Source: Eubacteriales bacterium
GTDB taxonomy: Bacteria; Bacillota; Clostridia; Peptostreptococcales; Acidaminobacteraceae
NCBI GenBank assembly: GCA_030625575.1
Contig: DAOUQP010000007.1
Location: 1 to 36,651, forward strand
DNA: 36,651 nt
Reading direction: 5' to 3'
Positions 26,401-33,307 of this stretch are shown here, piece after piece. Below the pieces are notes generated by a model. It was given only the letters and a program-made list of their open reading frames with translations. It had not been told where the DNA came from and did no database searches. Position numbers and translations under genes: made by a program. The stretch's first letter is position 1. Each line of letters opens with the position of its first letter.

Positions 26401-26790
26401 AAGATCGCCATTAATGAAAATATTCTTAATAAGAAAGGCAAATTGACTCATGAAGAAATGGTGGAGATAAAAAGACATCCTGAAATTGGGTATAGAATAT
26501 TAAATGCTGTTAATGAGATGTCGGAGATTTCAGAGTATGTTTTAGCTCACCACGAAAGATGGGATGGAAAAGGTTATCCAAAAGGCCTTAGTGGAAATCA
26601 AATCCCACTACAGGCTAGAATTATTGCGGTTGCAGATTCTTTTGATGCAATGACTAGGGAGAGAACTTACAGAGCAGTGCTTTCTGAAGAAGAAGCGATA
26701 GAGGAAATAAGGAGAAATTCTGGCACACAATTCGATCCAAATATCGTTGAAGTGTTTATAAATAAGGTTATGAAAAAAGCGTTAGATTAA
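23488..26790 (+). CDS. Membrane sensor: Cache, three PAS, GGDEF, HD-GYP (c-di-GMP turnover)
   Basis: 1100 residues from ATG 23488 (an in-frame TTG at 23473 lacks an RBS; GGGTGA sits before 23488). Order: TM helix 7-26; extracellular dCache-type sensor about 30-270 (RIWYQRAIESDETVITDAFL is typical); TM 279-298; coiled linker; three PAS domains at about 390-500, 515-625 and 640-750; GGDEF domain with GGDEF intact at 839-843; HD-GYP with HDIGK 968-972, HH 1021-1022 and GYP 1029-1031. It could both make and degrade c-di-GMP. The inhibitory site, normally RxxD five residues before GGDEF, reads RQNE (830-833), a conservative change. Monocistronic and convergent with the regulatory operon. Confidence 0.92.
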   Translation: MQRLLKKIYLILLLLIISIAIVLFIQYGESRDLIENRIQVVTEVSMKTTVYEINEWINDQSKVIDEAVYFMTFDEWNESVVLDYFIDELHRNKNFKSIYFATPGNKMINGSGWIPPEGFDLRTRIWYQRAIESDETVITDAFLTASGDADIITIAKSVVNQSGELLGVVGGDILLSRIQEIIEENHDDTYGVTFLINSDGQILNTDKINVSEDQFDEIIDESKRNIFSDHPINRFTIVMSDIQDEIGYLAFMPIENSNWFLVNYASAKMIILNNNSVVKEFLIVFIMFLISFALVVIEIKNNITSPFLAIENEMKKIDFEKDPTYRISWNENLGFEKLIDSVNYLLENIENYIEVIKNDQKKKQNLNEELKKMLKQTKTAEKILARQKIDLEVLFNNPNDAVVRIDKNDCIIDINETFIKLFGHTLSEIYGEKLDEIVCNKDTLEDARNITDMVSRGEAVIREGLRYDKNNKPIYALISGIPIIFENKVVGGYTTYKDISDRTRAEKEVTTQKMIFEALFKNSTDSILRFDNNNNIIDINESFTKLFGYELDEVKGKDVDEVVAMGSIIDEARINSEYVKGGNSLHKEGLRLNKMGDLIPVIIKGVPIFIDGKVSGGYGIYTDISLRKKAEKEVIKQRMILEALFKNSSDAIVMFDKRHYILDVNENFEKLFGYSLNEIKKKPLDSVFSTTDNIHETTHLTESLLMGNKIFLEGTRYAKGNIERDVMIHGVPIVLNDEVIGGYGIYTDISERKKAENEIIHMSYHDQLTGLYNRRYFEEEFKRLDHERNLPLALIMADVNGLKLINDAFGHANGDELLKITADIIIDTCRQNEIVARLGGDEFVILLPNTTYKDAEEIVNRIKNSCKNQEIESIEISISFGLDIKKDMEDTIENLFKRVEDFMYSQKLVESPSVRGRMFETIIRTLHEKNKREERHSSRVSELSEKIGKDYGLSDREVFELKSAGWLHDIGKIAINENILNKKGKLTHEEMVEIKRHPEIGYRILNAVNEMSEISEYVLAHHERWDGKGYPKGLSGNQIPLQARIIAVADSFDAMTRERTYRAVLSEEEAIEEIRRNSGTQFDPNIVEVFINKVMKKALD

Positions 26791-26807
26791 AAATCTACGC
26801 TTTTTTT
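26773..26807. terminator. Bidirectional terminator containing both stop codons
   Basis: Arms AAAAAAGCGTTAGATT (26773-26788) and AATCTACGCTTTTTTT (26792-26807) pair with a one-base bulge. T runs follow on both strands (the A run is the T run of the other strand). The plus gene stops at 26788-26790 and the minus gene at 26795-26797, both inside the hairpin. Confidence 0.85.
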
Positions 26808-27343
26808 AATGATTCGATATTTTCGTTGATATATGATTCGATCCAGTTTATTATCGACCAATCTTTTATATCCACGTCATTTCCTAGAATTTCTTGGATT
26901 TCATTTGTTGAAAAACTAAATGATAAGTCATTATATTGATAAGTAAAACTAAGGTTGAATTCTTCTTCGGAGAGAATGAGGCATGTAATTGTTGCTGCGA
27001 TATTACCAAGTGGTGGTCTGTCGATATTTGAGAGTACTAATACTGCATTTGCTGAAGTTCCCACATTAGGAGTGGAAAAAATCTCTAGATTACCACCGGC
27101 GATAATACAATTTGCTTTTAATAAAGAAAGTCCAAGTCCTACATTTCTTGTTTTCCTTGTAGTAAAAAAAGGATCAAGAACTTTATCGAGAGTCATTTGA
27201 TCCATTCCAATACCATTATCTTGAATAGTCATGGTAAGCAAGTCGATATTGTAATCTTCGTTTATTATAATATTAATATCAGTTGAATTTGCTGTAATAG
27301 AATTTCTTGCGATATCAAGTAGATGCAAAGACAAATCTCTCAT
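26795..27343 (-). CDS. HATPase-domain protein (histidine-kinase-type ATPase without phosphoacceptor)
   Basis: 182 residues. GHKL ATPase fold: N box LHLLDIARNSI near the start, G1 box DNGIGMD, F box DPFFTTRKTRNVG and G2 box GLGLSLLK. No DHp/His phosphoacceptor, transmembrane or sensor region, and an unassigned 70-residue C-terminal extension. Last gene of a six-gene operon, one base after the PHP gene, with RBS GAGGGGA. Homologues occur beside [FeFe] hydrogenase genes in anaerobes and are thought to be signalling parts; the partner could be the H-cluster-like protein. Confidence 0.8.
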   Translation of the reverse strand: MRDLSLHLLDIARNSITANSTDINIIINEDYNIDLLTMTIQDNGIGMDQMTLDKVLDPFFTTRKTRNVGLGLSLLKANCIIAGGNLEIFSTPNVGTSANAVLVLSNIDRPPLGNIAATITCLILSEEEFNLSFTYQYNDLSFSFSTNEIQEILGNDVDIKDWSIINWIESYINENIESLKKA

Positions 27344-27344
27344 T

Positions 27345-28040
27345 TTATTTTCCCCTCAGTGCTTGAAAAACTGACTGTATGGTTCGCTTTTCAACATTTA
27401 TTGAATTGATTCTTTCGTTGATTTCTTCAAGTCTATGTGCGTCTGAATTAACTAAAATCCTATATTTTTCTGAATACTTTTTTACGTTTTCCAGATGTTT
27501 TATTTCTAAAGCATCATAGTTGATATCATCTGGAATAAATCCAAGTTGAGAAATTATGCTATAACTTGATTTGTCTACATGTGCTGGTATAAATAGACCA
27601 TTATATTCAATAACTTTTTTAAAAAGGTCAGAAAGAGAGATGTTCATAGAAAATAATAATGAGTTATTATAGCTGCTTATAATTTCATCTCTTTCATTTA
27701 TAATGAGTTGATTGCCAAATTTTTTCTCGTTGTGAGGAAATTTAGAATAGAATTCTTTTAGGTCATTATAAAACGATTTTATTGAATCTAGGTTTTCAAA
27801 TAGACAGATGATATGAATATCGTCAATTGTCTGAATTTCAATTCCTGGAATAAATAAAATGTTTTTCTCTTTAGCCACATAATCAAAAGCGTCTAAATTT
27901 AAAATGTTATTATGATCGGTAATTGCAATGACATCTAAACCTTTTAGCTGCGCCATGTCTATTATATTATTAGGAGTCATATCATCATCTGCACAAGGAG
28001 AAAGTGCTGAATGAATATGAAAATCATAAAACAAGTCCAT
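27345..28040 (-). CDS. PHP-domain metal-dependent phosphoesterase
   Basis: 231 residues. PHP motifs: FHIHS (His8, His10), a Cys-Ala-Asp-Asp stretch, ITDHNN (Asp42, His43), a C-terminal NSDAHRLEEI and a central GLFIPAHVDKS. The family hydrolyses phosphoesters (histidinol phosphate, nucleotides, polymerase-associated PHP). It follows the DRTGG gene by 2 bp with no well placed RBS, so translation is likely coupled. In hydrogenase-linked clusters it is a common companion. It could in principle supply the missing histidinol-phosphatase, but the operon context argues against that. Confidence 0.82.
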   Translation of the reverse strand: MDLFYDFHIHSALSPCADDDMTPNNIIDMAQLKGLDVIAITDHNNILNLDAFDYVAKEKNILFIPGIEIQTIDDIHIICLFENLDSIKSFYNDLKEFYSKFPHNEKKFGNQLIINERDEIISSYNNSLLFSMNISLSDLFKKVIEYNGLFIPAHVDKSSYSIISQLGFIPDDINYDALEIKHLENVKKYSEKYRILVNSDAHRLEEINERINSINVEKRTIQSVFQALRGK

Positions 28041-28042
28041 GA

Positions 28043-28366
28043 TTAAAAGGAGAATTCCTTCATTGTTTTATAAACGTCGAATGGCGTTGAAATAATTGGA
28101 ATATCGTTTTCGGTTGCTTTAATCAATGTGGTTTCTTCTGGTTTTATAGATTCGGGTAGAATAATACAGCTCATTTCTAATAAAGAGGCTACTGCGACAA
28201 TATTAGAATGAGTTTGAACAGTTATCCAAGCATCTCCTTTTTCTCCTTTAGCCATAACTAAACTAAGTAAATCGCAAGAACGGATATATGTTATTTCTTC
28301 ATCTAAGTAAGGAACATCATTTAATAGTTTGAAATTTTTATTTTCTAATAATTGATTAATTTTCAT
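28043..28366 (-). CDS. DRTGG-domain protein
   Basis: 107 residues from ATG 28366; a TTG at 28381 in frame is less likely because the RBS AGGTGA lies between the two. The fold resembles the DRTGG domain: a segment of alternating strands with LLSLVMAKGEKGDAWITVQ and a C-terminal IPIISTPFDVYKTMKE. DRTGG domains accompany CBS domains and phosphotransacetylases and are thought to bind small ligands or mediate contacts. It overlaps the H-cluster-like gene by 11 bp and is similar in design to the first gene of the operon, so the two may form a pair. Confidence 0.7.
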   Translation of the reverse strand: MKINQLLENKNFKLLNDVPYLDEEITYIRSCDLLSLVMAKGEKGDAWITVQTHSNIVAVASLLEMSCIILPESIKPEETTLIKATENDIPIISTPFDVYKTMKEFSF

Positions 28367-29615
28367 TTTCTTCACCTTCAAATTTTTTAAATATACAATC
28401 TGTAAATTTCGCTCGATTTTGGACTACATCTTCAGCTAAAGCACGGCAAGATGGAGAACCACATGCCCCACAGTCAATACCGGGTAGTTTTTTCAAAAGA
28501 GCATTGATTGCCTCCATTTTTTTAAGGGCTATTGATATATCGTTATCTAATTCCATAATTTTTGAAGGAAGGATTTCTTTATTCCAACAAAGATTTTCAA
28601 ATTTAAAATTCGAGCGTATTTCATTATTTGAAACTGGATAAGAACTATTGCTGCGATTATCAATGCGATATTTTGCGATAAATGGATTCTCTACATTAAG
28701 AGGACCACCAACACATCCGCCGACACATGAATAAGCTTCGATAAAATCGATATTATCTAATTTTCCCAGTTCAATCATATCCAATATTTTTGAGACTTCT
28801 TCAATTCCATCAACTACGATGGATTTATCAATTTTTGACACTTTACTTTGTCCGCCAACTCTTCCCCAAAGTTCTCCGTGAAAATTTTGTAAATCGTTTA
28901 TTTCTTCATTTCTTTGAGTTAATAATATTTTTAGAATTTTAGGAAATAGTTCTTTAATGGACAAAGCTCCATCTAAAGACGATTTATCAATACCGATAGG
29001 GTTTTTAATGCTGGTAATTTTTGCTGGACATGGTGACAATAAAAAAATGCCGATGTCATTTTCAGAAATGTTTTTTTCTTCTATTATTTTATTTCTGACA
29101 TGCCTTGCAGCAACTTCCATAGGTGATTCAAGTCTTGAAATATTTTTGATTAATTCAGGATTTTTTATTTGAATCAACCTTGTAACGGCTGGACAATATG
29201 TCGAAATAATTGGTTTCACGGTAGAATTGCAAAGCGATAAGTCTTTTAAATAGACAGATAGAACTTCAGCATAATAAGAAGCATCTATAATTTGTTCAAA
29301 TCCCAAAGATTTAAGCGCAAGATTTATTGAGTTTTTTGAATATTTTTGTGAAAATTGGGCATAAAAAGATAATGAGGGTAATGCAATATTATACTTATAT
29401 TGTTGTAATTCTATTAAAGAATCGGTTATGGCAGTTTTTGCATTGTAAGGGCAAACTTTAAGACACATGCAACAATCAATACATTTTTCGCTGATGATTT
29501 TTGCTTTTCCATCGATAATTCGTATGGCTTGAGTTGGACAATTTTGCATGCAGACTGTACATCCAGTACAGAGGTCCGGTCTTAATATTACAGAGTGAAA
29601 GTATTCTTTATTCAT
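28356..29615 (-). CDS. H-cluster-like iron-sulfur protein, putative sensory [FeFe] hydrogenase
   Basis: 419 residues. N-terminal double [4Fe-4S] ferredoxin (C16, C19, C22, C26; C45, C48, C51, C55). Middle: a degenerate [FeFe] hydrogenase core where the four cysteines that bind the H-cluster are kept (C141 in STYCPAV, C196 in SPCPAK, C297 and C301 in the SCVGGCVGG stretch), but the proton-relay Cys of TSCCP is Tyr140. C-terminal extra cluster motif GIDCGACGSPSC (C382, C385, C390, with C407). This fits the regulatory groups of [FeFe] hydrogenases rather than a turnover enzyme. RBS AGGAGAG. Neighbours are ATPase and DRTGG genes. Confidence 0.8.
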   Translation of the reverse strand: MNKEYFHSVILRPDLCTGCTVCMQNCPTQAIRIIDGKAKIISEKCIDCCMCLKVCPYNAKTAITDSLIELQQYKYNIALPSLSFYAQFSQKYSKNSINLALKSLGFEQIIDASYYAEVLSVYLKDLSLCNSTVKPIISTYCPAVTRLIQIKNPELIKNISRLESPMEVAARHVRNKIIEEKNISENDIGIFLLSPCPAKITSIKNPIGIDKSSLDGALSIKELFPKILKILLTQRNEEINDLQNFHGELWGRVGGQSKVSKIDKSIVVDGIEEVSKILDMIELGKLDNIDFIEAYSCVGGCVGGPLNVENPFIAKYRIDNRSNSSYPVSNNEIRSNFKFENLCWNKEILPSKIMELDNDISIALKKMEAINALLKKLPGIDCGACGSPSCRALAEDVVQNRAKFTDCIFKKFEGEENEN

Positions 29616-29626
29616 GACTATCTCTC

Positions 29627-30037
29627 CTATATAAAAATTGTTATTTCGAGTTTAGTGTATTTACCAAATTCTGAAGTAATAGAGAATTCGTTCGAGCATT
29701 TTTTTATATTTGGAAGACCCATTCCCGCACCAAAACCCATCTCTCTTATTTCATGAGTTGCGGTTGAATATCCTTCCTTCATTGCAAGTTCAATGTTTTC
29801 TATACCTGGACCTTTATCGATTGCGGTGATTTTGATAGAGTCTTCTTCAATATATAGAATTATTTTTCCTCCATGGGAGTGAATTGCAATGTTGATTTCT
29901 GCTTCATATGTTGCTATTGCGGCTCTTCTAATGATTTTAGAATCAATGCCTAAGAGTTTAAGAACTTTTTTAATATTGCTTGAAGCTTCACCGGCTGTTG
30001 AAAAATTAAGATTTGAAATAGTGTATTCAAATTTCAT
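29627..30037 (-). CDS. RsbT/RsbW-like ATP-binding regulatory protein
   Basis: 136 residues. A compact GHKL ATPase: AIATYEAEINIAIHSHGG as N box, IDKGPGIENIE as G1, and GFGAGMGLPNIKK as G2. This is the layout of anti-sigma factor/serine kinase RsbW and RsbT. It starts on the stop codon of the DRTGG gene (TAATG overlap) and lies 11 bp before the H-cluster-like gene. It probably passes a signal by protein phosphorylation or nucleotide-dependent binding; no cognate sigma factor or antagonist is visible here. Confidence 0.82.
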   Translation of the reverse strand: MKFEYTISNLNFSTAGEASSNIKKVLKLLGIDSKIIRRAAIATYEAEINIAIHSHGGKIILYIEEDSIKITAIDKGPGIENIELAMKEGYSTATHEIREMGFGAGMGLPNIKKCSNEFSITSEFGKYTKLEITIFI

Positions 30038-30387
30038 TATACTCTAATTCCTCTCATTCCTTTTTGATATAGAATACCTGTTGCATCAAACATTGATATA
30101 TTTGTAGATAGTAATATTATATCGTTTTCATCAGCCATTTCAATAATATCTTCTGTTGGTTTTTTACCCCTAACGAAGATAATTAATTTTAAATCAATCA
30201 TTTCAGCTGTTCTAATTACTTGCTGATTGCAAAGACCAGTAATAAGTAAAGTGTGATCATCTTTAATGAAGGCAAGGACATCACTCATTAAATCACTACT
30301 GCATGCTCTTGTGAAATTGTTAATATTTTGGATTTCTCCTGTAATTATATTACAGTTGATTTCTTTAATAATCTGATTGAGATTCAT
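30037..30387 (-). CDS. DRTGG-domain protein, first gene of the regulatory operon
   Basis: 116 residues. DRTGG-like pattern with CSSDLMSDVLAFIKDDHTLL, a Cys-containing TGLCNQQVIRTAEM helix and LIIFVRGKKPTEDIIEMA, ending GMRGIRV. RBS GGAGGG precedes ATG. It opens the minus-strand operon from the divergent promoter region shared with the hydrogenase genes. Ligand unknown. Confidence 0.75.
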   Translation of the reverse strand: MNLNQIIKEINCNIITGEIQNINNFTRACSSDLMSDVLAFIKDDHTLLITGLCNQQVIRTAEMIDLKLIIFVRGKKPTEDIIEMADENDIILLSTNISMFDATGILYQKGMRGIRV

Positions 30388-30399
30388 ATACCCTCCGAA

Positions 30400-30417
30400 T
30401 AGTTAAATATTTAACAC
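30400..30417. promoter_or_regulatory. Candidate Rex operator at the regulatory operon
   Basis: TAGTTAAATATTTAACAC contains a perfect 14-bp palindrome (30402-30415). It matches the Rex consensus TTGTTAA-N4-TTAACAA at 12 of 14 defined positions. It overlaps the likely transcription start of the minus operon, just downstream of its -10 box TATACT (30424-30419). Rex represses fermentation and hydrogenase genes when the NADH/NAD ratio is low. Confidence 0.6.
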
Positions 30418-30491
30418 AAGTATAACATAATTGTTTGGGTAAATAACACTACTAAATGAAAAAAAACAAAATAAAATAAGTGGTTTTAGCG

Positions 30492-30530
30492 ATAGATTAA
30501 TAAAAATTTAACAAATTATCGTTAATCTAT
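30492..30530. promoter_or_regulatory. Inverted repeat and second Rex-like site upstream of hydC
   Basis: ATAGATTAA (30492-30500) and its exact complement TTAATCTAT (30522-30530) enclose TTAATAA-N4-TTAACAA (30497-30514), a 12/14 match to the Rex consensus. The block ends at the -35 box of the hydrogenase promoter, a natural place for a regulator. Confidence 0.5.
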
Positions 30531-30558
30531 TCACAAAATAAATAAAGTGTACTATACT
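30530..30558 (+). promoter_or_regulatory. Sigma-A promoter of the hydrogenase operon
   Basis: TTCACA (30530-30535), 17-bp spacer, TATACT (30553-30558). RBS AAGGGAGG (30585-30592) follows, 7 nt before the TTG start. Confidence 0.8.
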
Positions 30559-30599
30559 GTACTAGGTAATAATTCGGTAAACCGAAGGGAGGAAAAAGT

Positions 30600-31115
30600 T
30601 TGAAAAATACAAAGGGTAAATTCGTAGATTTGGACACGAAAAAACTAGATATTGAAAAACTTAAAGAGTTAGATGCTTATATTGAATCTTTAGAAGATAA
30701 AGAAGGTAATCTAATTCATGTGCTTCACAAAGGGCAAAGTTTGTTTGGCTATTTACCAGAAAATTTACAGCTTTATATCGCTAGAAAGATTGGTCTTCCA
30801 GCGTCTAAAGTTAATGGTGTTGTAAGTTTTTATTCGTTTTTCACGCAAAAACCAAGAGGAAAGCATACTATCAGTATGTGTATGGGAACAGCGTGTTATG
30901 TTAAAGGTGCCGACAAAATTTTCGATGCTTTTAAAGCTGAGTTAAATGTTGGAAACAATGAAATGACTGAAGACAAAATGTTTACATTAAAAGACATAAG
31001 ATGCGTAGGTGCATGTGGTCTTGCACCGGTAGTATTAGTTGATGATAAAGTATACGGACATGTGACTGTAGAACAGGTTAAAGAGATAATCGATAAATAC
31101 AGGAAGGAGGATTAA
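30600..31115 (+). CDS. hydC: NAD-linked [FeFe] hydrogenase, NuoE-like [2Fe-2S] subunit
   Basis: 171 residues from TTG 30600 with a strong RBS. NuoE/HndA fold with four cysteines of a thioredoxin-like [2Fe-2S] site: C94 and C99 (MCMGTACYVKG), C135 and C139 (RCVGACGLAP). It carries electrons near the flavin subunit HydB. First gene of the four-gene hydrogenase operon, one base before the next gene. Annotation as HydC of the electron-bifurcating HydABC type rests on the whole operon (NuoE, ferredoxin, NuoF, HydA) rather than on this subunit alone. Confidence 0.92.
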   Translation: MKNTKGKFVDLDTKKLDIEKLKELDAYIESLEDKEGNLIHVLHKGQSLFGYLPENLQLYIARKIGLPASKVNGVVSFYSFFTQKPRGKHTISMCMGTACYVKGADKIFDAFKAELNVGNNEMTEDKMFTLKDIRCVGACGLAPVVLVDDKVYGHVTVEQVKEIIDKYRKED

Positions 31116-31116
31116 A

Positions 31117-31509
31117 ATGGCTATTAAGTCTTTAGACGAACTAAAAAAAATCAGAGATGCTTCGAAAAAAAAGGTTGATTTAAGAGAAAAAGGCGAAAGC
31201 ACAGATAATATGATTGAGTTATTGGTTGGAATGGCTACTTGTGGTATTGCAGCAGGTGCTAGAGAAACTATGAAGGCATTAAATGATGCGATTGAAGAAG
31301 CTGGACTAGATAATGTTAAAGTTATACAAGTTGGATGTATGGGATATTGCCATTCTGAGCCTACCGTTCAAGCAAGTATACCGGGGAAAGAACCAATACT
31401 TTTTGGAAATGTTGATGTTGATACAGCAAAAAATATTATTGATAAGTATATTATCAGTGGTGAACTGCTAGACGATCATGTCTTAAATAGAACTTTTAGG
31501 AAGGCATAA
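31117..31509 (+). CDS. hndB: Ferredoxin-like subunit (HndB type) of the hydrogenase
   Basis: 130 residues. Thioredoxin-like [2Fe-2S] family found as the second gene in hnd/hyd operons. Visible cysteines: C42 (MATCGIAAGARE), C74 and C78 (VGCMGYCHSEP); a fourth is not obvious. It begins MAIKSLDELKKIRD, typical for the family. RBS AGGAGG. It probably extends the electron path or helps assembly; the role is less certain than for the other subunits. Confidence 0.85.
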   Translation: MAIKSLDELKKIRDASKKKVDLREKGESTDNMIELLVGMATCGIAAGARETMKALNDAIEEAGLDNVKVIQVGCMGYCHSEPTVQASIPGKEPILFGNVDVDTAKNIIDKYIISGELLDDHVLNRTFRKA

Positions 31510-31523
31510 GGAGGGGAGAAAAT

Positions 31524-33293
31524 TTGTCAAATTATAGAATGCACGTTATGGTATGTGCCGGTACAGGTTGTGAAGCAGCAGAAAGCAAAATCATAATCGA
31601 GAATTTTAAAGAAGAACTTAAATTAAAAGGTTACGATCAAGAAATTCAAGTTGTAAAAACTGGCTGCTTTGGTTTTTGTGGACAAGGACCTATAGTTAAA
31701 ATTCAACCCGATAATGTATTTTACGTTAAAGTGACTCCTGCTGATGTAAAAGAAATAATTGAAGAACACATTATAAAAGGTAGAAGAGTAGAAAGATTAC
31801 TATTTGAAGATCCAAAAGAAAAAGTTAAATTAGAAAAACATGACAATATGGATTTTTATAAAAAACAATATAGAATCGCTCTTAGAAATTGTGGATTTAT
31901 CAATCCTGAAGATATCGAAGAGTATATTGCATTTGAGGGATACGAAGCATTAGGTAAAGTTTTAACTGAAATGCAACCTGAAGATGTTATTGAAATTGTT
32001 AAAGCGAGTGGATTAAGAGGCCGTGGTGGCGGTGGATTCCCAGCAGGAGTCAAGTGGGGATTTACTAAAAACTCTCCAGGAGATGAAAAATACGTTATTT
32101 GTAATGCTGATGAGGGTGATCCAGGTGCTTTCATGGACCGTTCAATACTTGAAGGGGATCCGCATTCAATTTTAGAAGCTATGGCAATTGCGGGTTATGC
32201 AACAGGTGCAAATAGTGGGATTGTTTACATTAGAGCAGAGTATCCATTAGCGATAAAAAGACTGGAAATTGCAATAGATCAAGCAAGAGAAATGGGACTA
32301 TTAGGCGAAAATATTTTCGAAAGTGGTTTTGATTTTGATATTATTTTAAAACTTGGAGCTGGAGCTTTTGTTTGTGGTGAAGAAACAGCACTTATCCATT
32401 CTATGGAAGGTTGTCGTGGTGAACCAACTAAAAAGCCACCATTTCCAGCAGAATCAGGATATAGAGGAAAACCGACTACTGTAAATAATGTTGAAACATT
32501 AGCAAATGTTTGTCCGATTATTCTAAAAGGTTCTGAGTGGTTCAGTAGCATAGGAACTGAAACTTCTAAAGGAACAAAAGTGTTTGCTTTAGCGGGAAAA
32601 GTCAATAATGTCGGGCTAGTTGAAGTACCTATGGGTACAACATTGAGAGAAATTATTTTTGAAATCGGTGGCGGAATTTGTGATGGCAAAAAATTCAAAG
32701 CTGTACAAACAGGTGGTCCATCTGGTGGAGTAATCACTGAGAAAGATCTTGATACACCAATTGACTATGAAAGTATAAAAGAAATTGGTTCTATGATGGG
32801 TTCTGGTGGAATGATTGTAATGGATGAAGATAATGATATGGTTGAAATTGCAAAATTCTATCTGGATTTTACTCAAGATGAATCTTGTGGTAAATGTACA
32901 CCATGTAGAATTGGTACAAAGAGAATGTATGAAATATTGGAGAGATTGACAAATCTTGAAGGTGACATGGAAGACTTAGAAAAACTTGTAGATTTAGGAA
33001 ATATGATTAAAGACACTGCTCTTTGTGGATTGGGACAAACGGCTCCAAATCCAGTTCTAAGCACAATGAGATATTTTCCTGAAGAATATGAAGCTTATGC
33101 AAAAAGAGAAAAAACAAAGTCTTATAGAATAGATCCAGAAAAATGTATCGGATGTACATTGTGTGCAAAGGCATGTCCTGTAAATTGTATTACCGGCAAA
33201 GTTAAGGAAGCTCATGTAATTGATGAGAGTGCTTGTATTGCTTGTGGTGCTTGTTTTACAGTATGTAAGTTCGATGCAGTTATAAAACCATAA
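31524..33293 (+). CDS. hydB: NAD-linked [FeFe] hydrogenase, flavin/NAD(H)-binding NuoF-like subunit
   Basis: 589 residues. N-terminal thioredoxin-like [2Fe-2S] site (C11, C16, C48, C52); NuoF core with the nucleotide/FMN glycines GRGGGGFPAGVKW (166-178) and CNADEGDPGAF; a [4Fe-4S] site C455, C458, C461 and C501; then a C-terminal two-cluster ferredoxin (C541, C544, C547, C551 and C571, C574, C577, C581). This is the HydB layout. It exchanges electrons with NAD(H) and ferredoxin, the proposed bifurcation site. RBS GGAGGGG; TTG start. Confidence 0.95.
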   Translation: MSNYRMHVMVCAGTGCEAAESKIIIENFKEELKLKGYDQEIQVVKTGCFGFCGQGPIVKIQPDNVFYVKVTPADVKEIIEEHIIKGRRVERLLFEDPKEKVKLEKHDNMDFYKKQYRIALRNCGFINPEDIEEYIAFEGYEALGKVLTEMQPEDVIEIVKASGLRGRGGGGFPAGVKWGFTKNSPGDEKYVICNADEGDPGAFMDRSILEGDPHSILEAMAIAGYATGANSGIVYIRAEYPLAIKRLEIAIDQAREMGLLGENIFESGFDFDIILKLGAGAFVCGEETALIHSMEGCRGEPTKKPPFPAESGYRGKPTTVNNVETLANVCPIILKGSEWFSSIGTETSKGTKVFALAGKVNNVGLVEVPMGTTLREIIFEIGGGICDGKKFKAVQTGGPSGGVITEKDLDTPIDYESIKEIGSMMGSGGMIVMDEDNDMVEIAKFYLDFTQDESCGKCTPCRIGTKRMYEILERLTNLEGDMEDLEKLVDLGNMIKDTALCGLGQTAPNPVLSTMRYFPEEYEAYAKREKTKSYRIDPEKCIGCTLCAKACPVNCITGKVKEAHVIDESACIACGACFTVCKFDAVIKP

Positions 33294-33307
33294 GGAGGTG
33301 GAATAAG

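Noticed and set aside
27345-28040. PHP protein as the histidinol phosphatase HisK
   Set aside because: It is embedded in the hydrogenase-linked signalling operon far from his, and nothing in its sequence is specific to HisK.
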